DNA of 64,000 bases from Desulfallas thermosapovorans DSM 6562 (lineage in GTDB: Bacteria; Bacillota; Desulfotomaculia; Desulfotomaculales; Desulfallaceae), in the NCBI RefSeq assembly GCF_008124625.1, contig NZ_VNHM01000011.1:1-64000 (forward strand), given 5' to 3'. A program made the translations under genes and the position numbers. Below are positions 27,120 through 35,828 of the stretch, piece by piece. Numbering within the stretch: position 1 is the stretch's first letter; each line of letters opens with the position of its first letter. The notes beneath the pieces are model-generated. The model was not told the origin of the DNA and searched no databases. It saw only the letters and a list, made by a program, of their open reading frames with translations.

Positions 27120-28484
27120 CTATTCCACCTTGGGCAGCTTGTCGAAGCCCCTTTGCAAATCTTCATCGGTGGGAATATAGTCCGTCATGGTCCCGTCATT
27201 ATATTGCATATAGGCGTGCATATCGAAATAGCCTGTCCCGGTGAGGCCGAACAAAATGGTTTTGGCTTCCCCGGATTCCTTGCACTTGAGCGCCTCTTCA
27301 ACGGCGCTGTGGATGGCGTGGGCGGATTCGGGTGCGGGCAGGATCTGCTCCAGTTTGGAGAACAGCACTGCCGATTCGAACACCTTGGTTTGCTCCACAG
27401 AGGTGGCTTCCATGTACCCGTCGTGATAAAGCTTGGAAAGGGCGGGGGACATGCCGTGGTAGCGGAGCCCCCCGGCGTGGTTGGCCGAAGGTATAAATTC
27501 GCTCCCCAGGGTGTACATTTTGGCCAGCGGGGTTACTTTCCCGGTATCGCAAAAGTCATAGGCGTATTTGCCGCGGGTCAGTGAGGGGCACGAAGCCGGT
27601 TCCACCGCGATAATGCGGGGGTTGGCCTTGCCGGTCAGTTTATCTTGCATGAAGGGTGCCATGAGACCGCCCAGGTTGGAGCCGCCGCCGGCACAGCCGA
27701 TAACGATGTCCGGGTACTCGCCCAGTTTTTCCATGGCGGCTTTGCTTTCCAGGCCGATTACCGACTGGTGCAGCAGCACCTGGTTCATCACCGAGCCAAG
27801 GGCGTAACGGCACTTGTCATCTTTCAGGGAAAGCTCAATGGCCTCTGAAATGGCGCAGCCCAGGCTGCCCCCGGTATTGGGGTCCTCTTTCAGGATGGCA
27901 CGTCCCACTTCGGTGGTATCCGAAGGGCTGGGGATAATTTTCCCGCCGTAGGTCTCAATGACGGCTTTCCGGAAGGGCTTTTGCTCGTAGGATACCTTAA
28001 CCATATATACCGTAAGGTCCAGGCCGAAGTAAGCGCAGGCCATGGCCAGGGCGGTACCCCATTGCCCGGCCCCGGTTTCCGTGGTCAGGGAGGTGAGGCC
28101 CTGGGCTTTGGCGTAGTACGCCATGGCCGCCGCGGCATTCAGTTTGTGGCTGCCGGATGTGTTGTTGCCTTCGAATTTAAAGTAAATCCTGGCGGGCGTG
28201 TCCAGCGCCTTTTCAAGATTGTAGGCCCTGATTAACGGCGATGGCCTGAATGTTTTATAATATTCCAGCACCTCCTCGGGTATATCGATATACCGGGTGG
28301 TGGCGTCCATTTCCTGGTTGGCCAGTTCTTCGCAGAATACCGGGTATAGATCTTCGGCGGTCAGTGGTTTGAGGGTGCCCGGGTTTAACAAAGGTGCGGG
28401 TTGTTCCGGCATGTCCGCCCGGATGTTATACCACTGCTTGGGAATTTCTTCTTCGGTCAGGTAAGTTCTGTAAGGTATTTTCAC
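27120..28484 (-). CDS. trpB: TrpB2-type tryptophan synthase beta chain
   Basis: The protein has about 454 residues from the GTG at 28484 (preceded by AGGGGGT). The longer ATG frame from 28544 lacks a binding site. It is a fold-type II PLP enzyme with the Schiff-base Lys in GNNTSGSHKLNAAAA, the phosphate loop GCAGGGSNLGG and ETGAGQWGTALAMAC. The long N-terminal extension (PKQWYNIRADMPEQPAPLLN) and the arrangement of the loops mark the TrpB2 branch, which can work without a standard TrpA. It is not in a trp operon here, but a tryptophan-specific T-box precedes it, so it serves tryptophan synthesis or indole salvage. Confidence 0.92.
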   Translation of the reverse strand: MKIPYRTYLTEEEIPKQWYNIRADMPEQPAPLLNPGTLKPLTAEDLYPVFCEELANQEMDATTRYIDIPEEVLEYYKTFRPSPLIRAYNLEKALDTPARIYFKFEGNNTSGSHKLNAAAAMAYYAKAQGLTSLTTETGAGQWGTALAMACAYFGLDLTVYMVKVSYEQKPFRKAVIETYGGKIIPSPSDTTEVGRAILKEDPNTGGSLGCAISEAIELSLKDDKCRYALGSVMNQVLLHQSVIGLESKAAMEKLGEYPDIVIGCAGGGSNLGGLMAPFMQDKLTGKANPRIIAVEPASCPSLTRGKYAYDFCDTGKVTPLAKMYTLGSEFIPSANHAGGLRYHGMSPALSKLYHDGYMEATSVEQTKVFESAVLFSKLEQILPAPESAHAIHSAVEEALKCKESGEAKTILFGLTGTGYFDMHAYMQYNDGTMTDYIPTDEDLQRGFDKLPKVE

Positions 28485-28574
28485 TATTGTTTTACCCCCT
28501 TCATTTGATGGATTATTGATGGTCGCAATGTAAATAGTGAGCATTCGGCTGTTATTATTATGCTTAAATATAAA

Positions 28575-28835
28575 TAAAAACTCTTGTCCATCTATTGGGA
28601 CAAGAGTTTAAACTCATGCGGTACCACCCGAATTGGCCAAAGGCCCACTTGTTCCGCACACCGTCATGTGCGCTCCCTTGGTAACGAGTGGAGTTCTCGT
28701 CGATCACTACTTTGCCCCGCGGCATTTGGCGATCGCCCTCACCAGTCCATTCAACTTGACTGCAACTGCCGCAATCCCAGCCCCTGCGGCTCTCTGGGAG
28801 TCCAGTTTCAAGTTTACTTCTCTGGTTCATCGGTT
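28575..28835 (-). promoter_or_regulatory. T-box leader, tryptophan specifier UGG
   Basis: On the minus strand the leader shows, in order, the stem I AGTAA bulge (in GAGAAGTAAAC, about 28820), the specifier segment GTTGAATGGACTGG with UGG at 28749-28747, the T-box sequence CGGGTGGTACCGCATG (about 28631-28616) and a terminator AACTCTTGTCCC/GGACAAGAGTT followed by a T-run (28611-28575). Uncharged tRNA-Trp pairing UGG would stabilise the antiterminator and switch on trpB2. The specifier agrees with the gene. The region 28836-29048 further upstream holds no supported gene. Confidence 0.93.
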
Positions 28836-29048
28836 GATATATACCTGACATTTTACATATATATTTAAAATTTGTCAATATCGTTCTATTTTGAATACTG
28901 GCGCCGGCACCATCAATACTTAAGTTGCTATAAAAAGCTGTTCCAAAAAAACCGTGCGGTATTTGCTTGTAATTTCTACGAGAGCCGGCTTTTGTGGTGC
29001 TCTTGTTTGTGCTGTTGAATGCTATTCGAACAAACTAATCTGGTATTT

Positions 29049-30263
29049 TTATGCCAGCGTTGCGACCGAGAATACCTTTTCCGCGGCCAGGCAAATATCC
29101 CGCATATCTTCCGCGCCCAGGGTGGGGTGCACCAGAAACATCAGCGATGTTTCCCCCAGTTCTTTGGCTGTCTTTAACCGCCCGGGCGGGCCAAGCCCGG
29201 CACCGGTAAAGGCCTTTTCCAGGTATATTTCACTGCAGCTGCCGCTGAAACAGGGAATCCCCTCGGCGCACAGGGCCACCATGATGCGGTCCCGGTCCCA
29301 CCCGGGCTTTAATTTTTCCGGCTTGACAAAAGTATAATACTTATAGTAAGCATGCTGGATACCCGCGGGCGGGATGGTCACCCGCAGCGCGGGAATTGCC
29401 GACAAGCCCCGGTCCAGGAGACGGGCGTTGCGGCGGCGCTTTTCCAGCCAGCCGGGTAATTTGCCCAGCATAACGCGGCCGATGGCGGCCTGCATTTCCG
29501 TCAGCCGCCAGTTGGTGCCGAAGGATTCATGCAGCCAGCGAAAACCGGGAGGGTGCCGGCGGTGGTACACTGCATGGTAGCTTTTGCCGTGGTCTTTGTA
29601 ACTCCATGCTTTTTCCCAGATGTCCCTGTTGTTGGTGGTCAGCATACCGCCTTCGCCGCCGGTGGTCATAATTTTGTCCTGGCAGAAGGAAAATGCGGCC
29701 ACATCACCCAGGGAGCCCACCGGGCGCCCTTTGTAGGTGGCCCCGTGGGCCTGGGCGCAGTCTTCAATAACAAACAGCCCCTTTTCTTTGGCCAGGGCCA
29801 GGATGGGGTCCATGTCACAGGGCCACCCGGCCAGGTGCACGGCAATGATCGCCCTGGTTTTGGGGGTCAGGGCTGCGGCAATGGTTTGGGCGGTGATATT
29901 CTGGCTTACCGGGTCCACGTCGGCCATTACGGGTACCGCGCCGCGCATTACCGCGCAGCTGGCCGAGGCGATGAAGGTGCGGCTGGCGACAATCACTTCA
30001 TCCCCCGGTCCTATGCCCAGGGCGTGCAGGGCCAACTCCAGGGCTACGGTGCCGTTGGCCAGGGCGATGGCGTACCGACACCCGGCAAAGGAGGCAAATT
30101 CCTTTTCGAAAAGCCGTCCCTCGGAGCCTTTCCAGTAGTTGACTTGACCCGATTTTAACACGGCGGTTGCCGCCGCTGTTTCATCCGCTGAAAAATAAGG
30201 CCAGGGGGCGAAGGGGGCGGTGCGAACCGGGCGCCCACCCTTTATGGCCAACTGTTCAGGCAT
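29049..30263 (-). CDS. DegT/DnrJ/EryC1/StrS family aminotransferase
   Basis: The 404-residue protein is a PLP sugar-aminotransferase-type enzyme with IALANGTVALELALHALGI, ASRTFIASASCAVM, IEDCAQAHGATYKGR and the catalytic Lys in AFSFCQDKIMTTGGEGGM. Family members transaminate keto-sugar nucleotides or make AHBA. The neighbourhood of nucleotide-sugar genes suggests an amino sugar for surface polysaccharide. ATG 30263 is chosen because GGAG lies 9 nt upstream and the protein then begins MPEQLAIKGGRPVRTAPF, as in the family; the frame remains open to 30413. The residue following FCQDK is Ile instead of the common Asn/His, which does not affect the core. Confidence 0.88.
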   Translation of the reverse strand: MPEQLAIKGGRPVRTAPFAPWPYFSADETAAATAVLKSGQVNYWKGSEGRLFEKEFASFAGCRYAIALANGTVALELALHALGIGPGDEVIVASRTFIASASCAVMRGAVPVMADVDPVSQNITAQTIAAALTPKTRAIIAVHLAGWPCDMDPILALAKEKGLFVIEDCAQAHGATYKGRPVGSLGDVAAFSFCQDKIMTTGGEGGMLTTNNRDIWEKAWSYKDHGKSYHAVYHRRHPPGFRWLHESFGTNWRLTEMQAAIGRVMLGKLPGWLEKRRRNARLLDRGLSAIPALRVTIPPAGIQHAYYKYYTFVKPEKLKPGWDRDRIMVALCAEGIPCFSGSCSEIYLEKAFTGAGLGPPGRLKTAKELGETSLMFLVHPTLGAEDMRDICLAAEKVFSVATLA

Positions 30264-30452
30264 GATATTATTCAACTCCGTAAATTTGCAGTTTGTATTA
30301 CAGATATATGCCGGGAGTATGGTGGCCGTCACCGGGGCGGGCTTCCATTTGGCTTGAATTTGAATTTGGATTTGATTTGGCGGTAATTTTGTCCCTTCGG
30401 GGGCAGTCACCAAAGGGTGACCCGGAGCATAGTATAATCAGGGAGGTGGCCC

Positions 30453-30689
30453 GTGGTGTTCAAAATTACCGAGCTTAACCGCAAGGATATTATAAATATA
30501 AAAACTGGTGCCAAGCTGGGTGCGGTGAAGGATGTGCAGGTTGATATGGCCGAGGGGAAAATACGGGCGCTGGTTTTGGAGGGTCCGCGTAAATTTTTCG
30601 GGCTTTTAAGCGCCGGTGGGGATATTGTGGTGCCCTGGGAAAAGATTAAGGTCATCGGTGTGGACGCGGTACTGGTGCAGGTGGATTGA
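30453..30689 (+). CDS. YlmC/YmxH family PRC-barrel protein
   Basis: The 78-residue PRC-barrel protein shows KITELNRKDIINIKTGAKLG, ALVLEGPRKFFGLL and IVVPWEKIKVIGVDAVLV, the pattern of the YlmC/YmxH proteins found in spore-formers. The function is unknown; some relatives are linked to sporulation. The GTG start follows GGGAGGTGG. A half copy of the GGTGCCGGGT element begins one base after its stop region (30691-30700). Confidence 0.85.
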   Translation: MVFKITELNRKDIINIKTGAKLGAVKDVQVDMAEGKIRALVLEGPRKFFGLLSAGGDIVVPWEKIKVIGVDAVLVQVD

Positions 30690-30690
30690 T

Positions 30691-30760
30691 GGTGCCGGGT
30701 ACGGGGGCATATATTGAAATTAACTATGCCGGTCAAACGCATTTTTTGTAAATGGCGAGT
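30691..30760 (+). repeat. half palindromic element plus first copy of the duplicated metK leader
   Basis: GGTGCCGGGT at 30691-30700 is a lone left end of the palindromic family. At 30716-30760 lies GAAATTAACTATGCCGGTC and onward, about 45 nt that recur with a few changes at 31686-31730 just before metK. Between them is a 0.9-kb segment with the DUF2442/DUF4160 pair. The rest of the gap to 30959 has no supported gene. Confidence 0.8.
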
Positions 30761-30959
30761 TTACCGTTCTCAAGTAGTTGTATGTTGCCCTGGCATTAAA
30801 ATCCCTAGTTTGCTATACATTAAAAACCCCGCAAACCCGTATAAAACAAGGGCCTGGGGGCTTTTTAACTTCGCATTACAGTTCTGGAAAATATGGTTGG
30901 TAGCATTGTCCACAGGGGTAGGAAATATTAGCTTATTATTCATAAAGGTTTTCTTATGG

Positions 30960-31199
30960 TTATTGGTAAGCTACACTTTTTTCATAAAGAACTTCTGGAT
31001 CGATATCTGCTTGATTGCACCATTCGATGCTATCAAAACTTACTCGTACCGACCTGAATAATTTTTCATCTTTCAGTTCTTTAAAAATTCCTTTGTCCAG
31101 GTAGGGCTTCACATCGAATAGTTTTTTCTCTCCGTTTTCAAAAGTTAACAGAAGTTTATAATTCTCCAGGGATTTAACATCCACTACCGATAAATACAT
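30960..31199 (-). CDS. DUF2442 family protein
   Basis: The 79-residue protein shows the DUF2442 pattern: VVDVKSLENYKLLLTFENGE, KLFDVKPYLDKGIFKEL, and SIEWCNQADIDPEVLYEKS at the C terminus. DUF2442 genes are typically paired with DUF4160 genes, as here, and the pair behaves like a mobile toxin-antitoxin-type module (role inferred). It lies 33 bp after the DUF4160 gene, and both are AT-rich compared with their neighbours. The start ATG is preceded by GGGGGGAT. Confidence 0.88.
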   Translation of the reverse strand: MYLSVVDVKSLENYKLLLTFENGEKKLFDVKPYLDKGIFKELKDEKLFRSVRVSFDSIEWCNQADIDPEVLYEKSVAYQ

Positions 31200-31232
31200 G
31201 ATAAATCCCCCCTCTATCTTAAAGGCTCAATT

Positions 31233-31487
31233 TTAAACGGCAATTCTCCATTCATTGCCAGTACCCAGTACCCAGTTTGCTAATAATTCCTCCTGCCTTA
31301 ATTCTGCCCAAGCTAGAACTAATTTAAGCTGTTTTCCAGGCAGATTCCCTTTAATTAATTCACAAGTGTTTATATCAATTATAGCTTTATATTTACCATA
31401 ATACGCATGAAAGTGTGGTGGATTATGCTCATCAGGAGCGCAATACATTCTAATTATTATTCCATAAAACATGCTAATGGTCGGCAT
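31233..31487 (-). CDS. DUF4160 family protein
   Basis: The 84-residue protein begins MPTISMFYGIIIRMYCAPDE and continues HNPPHFHAYYGKYKAIID, the signature of DUF4160 (the conserved HNPPHFHA is almost diagnostic). It is upstream of and probably cotranscribed with the DUF2442 gene. A tandem 7-nt repeat (GTACCCA x2, 31261-31274) lies in its 3' part, in frame as LGTGN. The pair appears inserted between the two copies of the metK leader. Confidence 0.9.
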   Translation of the reverse strand: MPTISMFYGIIIRMYCAPDEHNPPHFHAYYGKYKAIIDINTCELIKGNLPGKQLKLVLAWAELRQEELLANWVLGTGNEWRIAV

Positions 31488-31685
31488 TAAATCACCTTTT
31501 TATTTTTCTTACAATTACCTATACTTATTGTAACACAAAATCAAACCTTGGGGGGAAGGGGTTTGCAAATTTTTTCTAGCGGATAAAGGATAAAATCTAG
31601 TATATGCTTTTAATAACAATGTCAGCTGTTTTATTGACAGTAATTTCAGCCCTTGCTAGAATAAACTTGGTTTTTTGTCGCAATG

Positions 31686-31730
31686 GAAATTAATTATGCC
31701 GGTCAAACGCATTTTTGTGTTAATGGCGAT
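31686..31730 (+). repeat. second copy of the duplicated metK leader segment
   Basis: GAAATTAATTATGCCGGTC and onward matches 30716-30760 with three or four differences. It lies 56 bp before the metK start. Confidence 0.8.
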
Positions 31731-31785
31731 AATATATATTGCCGGGCTGCGTATTACCGTTGCAGTTACAAAGGAGGTTTATTTG

Positions 31786-32976
31786 TTGGCGAGACGTTTG
31801 TTTACTTCCGAGTCGGTTACCGAGGGTCACCCGGATAAAATAGCCGACCAGATATCCGATGCTATTTTGGACGAAATTATCGGCCAGGACCCTTACGCCC
31901 GGGTGGCCTGTGAAACCCTTGTCACCACCGGTCTGGTGCTGGTGAGCGGGGAGATAACCACCAAGTGTTACGTGGACATCCCCCGGGTAGTCCGGGAAAC
32001 GGTACGGGAAGTCGGTTATACCCGGGCCAAGTACGGGTTTGACTGCGATACTTGTGCGGTGCTTACTTCCATTGATGAGCAGTCCCCTGATATTGCCATG
32101 GGTGTGGACAAGGCCCTGGAGGTCCGCTCCGGTGAAATTGTGGACGAAAAGCTGGAGTCCACCGGCGCCGGGGACCAGGGTATGATGTTTGGGTACGCCA
32201 GCAATGAAACGCCGGAATTGATGCCCATGCCCATTTCCCTGGCCCACCGTTTGGCCCGCCGCCTGGCTGTGGCCCGCAAGACCATGGAACTGCCTTACCT
32301 GCGCCCCGACGGCAAGTCGCAGGTGACGGTGGAGTATGAGGATGGCCGGCCTGTGCGGTTGGATACCATTATTATTTCCACCCAGCATGCTCCCCGGGCC
32401 AGTTTGGATATGATCCGCGAGGATGTTATTGAAAAGGTGATCAAACCCACGGTGCCCAAGGATATGATTGATGAAAACACCCGGTATCTGATCAACCCCA
32501 CCGGGCGGTTTGTGGTGGGCGGTCCCCAGGGGGATACCGGGCTGACCGGGCGCAAGCTCATCGTGGATACTTACGGTGGCATGGCCCGGAACGGGGGCGG
32601 CGCCCTTTCGGGTAAGGATCCCACCAAGGTGGACCGCTCGGCCAGCTATGCCTTGCGTTATGTAGCTAAAAACATTGTGGCTGCGGGTTTGGCGGACAAG
32701 TGCGAGCTACAGGTGGCTTACGCCATCGGGGTGGCCCGTCCCGTGTCGGTGGCGGTGGAAACCTTCGGTACCGGCAAAGTTGACGAGGAGAAACTGGTGC
32801 GGGTGATTCAGGAAGTGTTTGACCTGCGTCCCGCCGCCATTATCAAGAACCTGGATCTGCGCCGGCCTATTTACAAAAACACTGCGGCCTACGGCCATTT
32901 TGGCCGCCGGGATATCGTGCTTCCCTGGGAGAGCACCGACAAAGTGGATGTACTGCGCAGCGCCTTTAATATGTAG
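31786..32976 (+). CDS. metK: S-adenosylmethionine synthetase
   Basis: The 396-residue protein has the full MetK pattern: [43 protein letters not shown] (ATP/phosphate loop), SQVTVEY and the [16 protein letters not shown] region. It makes SAM from ATP and methionine. The frame is open upstream to 31675, but the TTG at 31786 is chosen because AAAGGAGG lies 8 nt before it and family proteins start MxRRLFTSE. I see no SAM riboswitch in the leader. The leader is partly duplicated at 30716, which suggests the original promoter region was split by an insertion. Confidence 0.95.
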   Translation: MARRLFTSESVTEGHPDKIADQISDAILDEIIGQDPYARVACETLVTTGLVLVSGEITTKCYVDIPRVVRETVREVGYTRAKYGFDCDTCAVLTSIDEQSPDIAMGVDKALEVRSGEIVDEKLESTGAGDQGMMFGYASNETPELMPMPISLAHRLARRLAVARKTMELPYLRPDGKSQVTVEYEDGRPVRLDTIIISTQHAPRASLDMIREDVIEKVIKPTVPKDMIDENTRYLINPTGRFVVGGPQGDTGLTGRKLIVDTYGGMARNGGGALSGKDPTKVDRSASYALRYVAKNIVAAGLADKCELQVAYAIGVARPVSVAVETFGTGKVDEEKLVRVIQEVFDLRPAAIIKNLDLRRPIYKNTAAYGHFGRRDIVLPWESTDKVDVLRSAFNM

Positions 32977-33003
32977 AAACTAATATAAGGAGAGGAGCCA
33001 AAA

Positions 33004-33028
33004 GTCCCCCGCAGGGGGGATTTTTTTT
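33004..33028 (+). terminator. terminator of metK
   Basis: TCCCCC/GGGGGGA with a GCA loop is followed by eight T residues, 28 bp after metK. The following 240 bp contain no supported gene. Confidence 0.9.
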
Positions 33029-33265
33029 GCGCAAGCAAGGGTGTGCCACCCCGCCGTTGGTGCTGTTCCGCCGGCTGGCGCTGCTTTGCTTATTAGTGTT
33101 GTCTCCGATTGGAGTTGCTCCTGGGATTTATGCTGCCTTTTCGATGGTGCCGTTTCTCCGGTGGTATCTCTCCGGCACCAAAGTTTATTCCCCCGCGCTG
33201 CTTTAATTAACCGCTGCTGGGCAAGTTGCATATGGTGGTGTAAGAGCTTGTGGGGGGTGTGGTGT

Positions 33266-33814
33266 ATGGTGGCGGTATATGTAACAGCGGCGCTGTTTGC
33301 GCTCTGGCTGGCGGTGATGCTTTACCGGGTGTGGCGCATGGTCCTTGCCGACGGGGAAACCGGTGCAAAAGCCCCGGGGGGTTCAACCGGGGAGGTTGCC
33401 GTTGGAACGGTTGAGGCCGGGATAATGGATAACGCCGGTTTTAATGTCACCGGTGGTAACCGGGATGGCGGCAGCGGTGGGACTGTGCCCCGGCGACTGG
33501 CGGTGTTGGTGCAGGATCAAGCCGGTGGCGTGGAGGGATTTGTGCACCGGCTGGCGGCGTTTTTGCATGGCAACCCGGAGTTGCGGGTGGCGCTGGTGGA
33601 TGGAGGTTCCACCGACGAGACGGGATTTATTTTGGAACGCCTGGCCCGGCGCTATAATATGGAGTTCCACCGGCTGGCAGGGGAAAAGTGCTGCTGTGAC
33701 GGAACAACTGTCCCGGGCCGGGGCCGGGAACGGGTTCGCTGTCTGGATTTGCGCGGCCTGTCCCGGGGTGAATTGCTGCTGCTTGATTTACACCGTGCGG
33801 CCGGCATGCAGTGA
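33266..33814 (+). CDS. membrane-anchored protein with a truncated GT2-like domain
   Basis: The 182-residue protein starts at the ATG preceded by GGGGGGTG. It has an N-terminal TM helix (residues 2-22), a Gly/Thr-rich linker (about 30-72), and then LAVLVQDQAGGVEGFVHRLA plus LRVALVDGGSTDETGFILE. The last part resembles the first beta-alpha units and the DGGSTDET nucleotide-binding loop of family 2 glycosyltransferases. The catalytic DxD and acceptor half are absent and the protein ends 80 residues later, so it is probably not an active transferase. It may be a regulatory or degenerate relative. It has no clear operon partner. Confidence 0.6.
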   Translation: MVAVYVTAALFALWLAVMLYRVWRMVLADGETGAKAPGGSTGEVAVGTVEAGIMDNAGFNVTGGNRDGGSGGTVPRRLAVLVQDQAGGVEGFVHRLAAFLHGNPELRVALVDGGSTDETGFILERLARRYNMEFHRLAGEKCCCDGTTVPGRGRERVRCLDLRGLSRGELLLLDLHRAAGMQ

Positions 33815-33906
33815 ACCGGGTCTTCTTCATTAATTTGTTTGCCGGGCAATGATTTACTTGCTGAAGTAAAGGTAAAGTGTTTCCTTTGTCGAATTAACTT
33901 TATAAA

Positions 33907-35655
33907 GTGGCGATGTTGTTGATTCCCGCCCGGTGGGCCGGGTTTCGGCAGCCGCGGTGCGGTTGGGGGACAGGTGGTTTACCGGGAATAACGAAGGAAA
34001 CGGGTGAAAAGGGTTTGCGTAAAGTCAGAAGGTTACCCTTTATCATATATACCTGGCTGGTTATCGTGTTGGGCATATGGCTGCTTTATTATACCTTTCC
34101 CCAGCTAAACCTGGATTTGGGGCGGGAGCTCTTGATCATGGTGGGCTTTGGGGTGCTGGCCGAGTGGTTGGCCGTGTCGTTTCCCCAGGGGCAGTTGACC
34201 GGAGGGTTTGCCGTCATCCTGTCCACTTACCTGATTTACGGGCCTGTGCCCGCGGCCTGGGTCAACGCCCTGGCCACGGTGCTGGGGCAGGGTGTGGCCA
34301 ACCGCGGCAATCCACTGCGCACCACGCTATTTAATGCAGCCCAGTATGTACCCGTGGTGCTGGGGGCTAATTTTGTCTACGTGCTGGCGGGCGGCGAGGT
34401 GGCCCGGGGATTGCACTGGGCAAACGGCTGGCCATTAACTTTGTTTATACTGGCGTACTATTTGTTTAACCAGCTTTTTGTCTACATATACACCCTGCCG
34501 GTGCGCGGCGGTTATCCCTTGCTGCAGTGGCCCGACGCATTGCGCTGGGATGGTATTACCTATTTGCTGGCTGTGCCCGTGGGCTTATTAATGGTGTTAT
34601 TGTACAACCATATCGGTATTTATGGTACGCTGCTGCTGTTTATACCCATGCTGGCGGTACAGTTTGTGCTGAGATTCTACGTACACCTGGTACTGGCCAA
34701 CCGGGAATTGCGGGTGCTGTACGAGGTGGCCGGTAAACTGGGGGGCAATTTAAATTTAAAGGAGATTTTTGATTTACTGCTGCGGGAGTCCAGGCGAGTA
34801 ACCGGCTTCCATAACGGGATTATATACCTGTGGTCGGAGGAAAAGCAGTGTTATGTGGTGGAGGCTGCCACGGGTACCCATGCCGGGTTGTTCCGGGGCT
34901 CGGTGGTACAGCGGGGCGAGGGTTTTTTGGGCCGGGCGGCCTTAAGCGGGGAGTGCCACCTGGTGGACGATGCCCGGGAGGATGAACGTACCCTGGGGGA
35001 TATAGGATTCACCCAATTGCACCGTTCCCTGGTGGTGGTGCCCCTGGTGGCCGAGACCGGGGTGCTGGGCCTTTTGGTGCTGGGGGATAAGCGGGCCGGC
35101 TTTTTTGATGATAAACATGTGCAGATACTGACCATTCTCGGCGGGCAGGCCGCGGTGGCCATTGCCAATGTGCATTTGAAGTCTCTACTGGACCGGGCGG
35201 CCATAACCGACGGCCTGACGGGGCTGTATAATTACCGGTATTTTTATCACCGCTGCCTGGGTGAGTTGGAACGGGCCCGCCGCTATGACGAAAACGTTGC
35301 GCTGGTGATGGTGGATATTAATAATTTCAAGCAGGTGAACGACCACTATGGCCACTCGGCCGGGGATGCGGTGCTGGCCGCGGTGGCCGGGGTGATTCGG
35401 GATCAATTGCGCGACGGCGACCTGGCGGCCCGCTTTGGGGGTGATGAATTTGCCGTGCTGCTGCCCCGGACAGGCCCCGCCGAGGCCAAGCACGTGGCGG
35501 ACAGGCTGCGACTGGCTGTGCGGGAGTATGTCTTTGAAGCGGGCGAGCGGCGCATTCTGGTGTACGTTACCACAGCCACGGCCACTTTCCCCGGCGATGC
35601 AGCCGGCCTTGATGAGCTGTTCAAGGTTGCCCTCAAGGGGTTGGAGCAACAGTGA
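33907..35655 (+). CDS. diguanylate cyclase with membrane sensor and GAF domain
   Basis: The protein has up to 582 residues; the start is uncertain because GTG 33907 has only a weak site and a TTG at about 34014 is possible. After about six TM helices (about 45-255) comes a GAF domain (about 280-430, with FHNGIIYLWSEEKQCYVVEA). A C-terminal GGDEF domain follows, with an intact FGGDEF at residues 510-515 and an inhibitory I-site RDGD at 502-505, spaced as in product-inhibited cyclases. It should make c-di-GMP from GTP in response to an unknown membrane or small-molecule signal. TGTCGAA at 33887-33893, in context TTTGTCGAAT, is a good Spo0A-box match 14 bp upstream. Confidence 0.85.
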   Translation: MAMLLIPARWAGFRQPRCGWGTGGLPGITKETGEKGLRKVRRLPFIIYTWLVIVLGIWLLYYTFPQLNLDLGRELLIMVGFGVLAEWLAVSFPQGQLTGGFAVILSTYLIYGPVPAAWVNALATVLGQGVANRGNPLRTTLFNAAQYVPVVLGANFVYVLAGGEVARGLHWANGWPLTLFILAYYLFNQLFVYIYTLPVRGGYPLLQWPDALRWDGITYLLAVPVGLLMVLLYNHIGIYGTLLLFIPMLAVQFVLRFYVHLVLANRELRVLYEVAGKLGGNLNLKEIFDLLLRESRRVTGFHNGIIYLWSEEKQCYVVEAATGTHAGLFRGSVVQRGEGFLGRAALSGECHLVDDAREDERTLGDIGFTQLHRSLVVVPLVAETGVLGLLVLGDKRAGFFDDKHVQILTILGGQAAVAIANVHLKSLLDRAAITDGLTGLYNYRYFYHRCLGELERARRYDENVALVMVDINNFKQVNDHYGHSAGDAVLAAVAGVIRDQLRDGDLAARFGGDEFAVLLPRTGPAEAKHVADRLRLAVREYVFEAGERRILVYVTTATATFPGDAAGLDELFKVALKGLEQQ

Positions 35656-35710
35656 TGTGTTACCGGCCGGGCTGCCCGTCTTTATAGGGTTTGCTTGCAA
35701 AACAGGCTTT

Positions 35711-35769
35711 GGTGCCGGGTGTTGAAAAGTTGAAAGTCAAAAGACCTTCAACCTTCAACACCCGGAGCC
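35711..35769. repeat. GGTGCCGGGTG palindromic element, short form
   Basis: GGTGCCGGGTGTTGAA and TTCAACACCCGGAGCC form the outer arms of a 59-bp imperfect palindrome with a CAAAAG-type centre. It lies between the GGDEF gene and comF. Confidence 0.9.
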
Positions 35770-35828
35770 ACGGGCGATGGTCAACGGTGGTGGTTTACAA
35801 TGCAATCTCCCGGGGAAGGTGATACCTG

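Noticed and set aside
31500-31785. SAM riboswitch in front of metK
   Set aside because: The leader shows none of the conserved S-box core segments; it is AT-rich and partly a duplicated segment.
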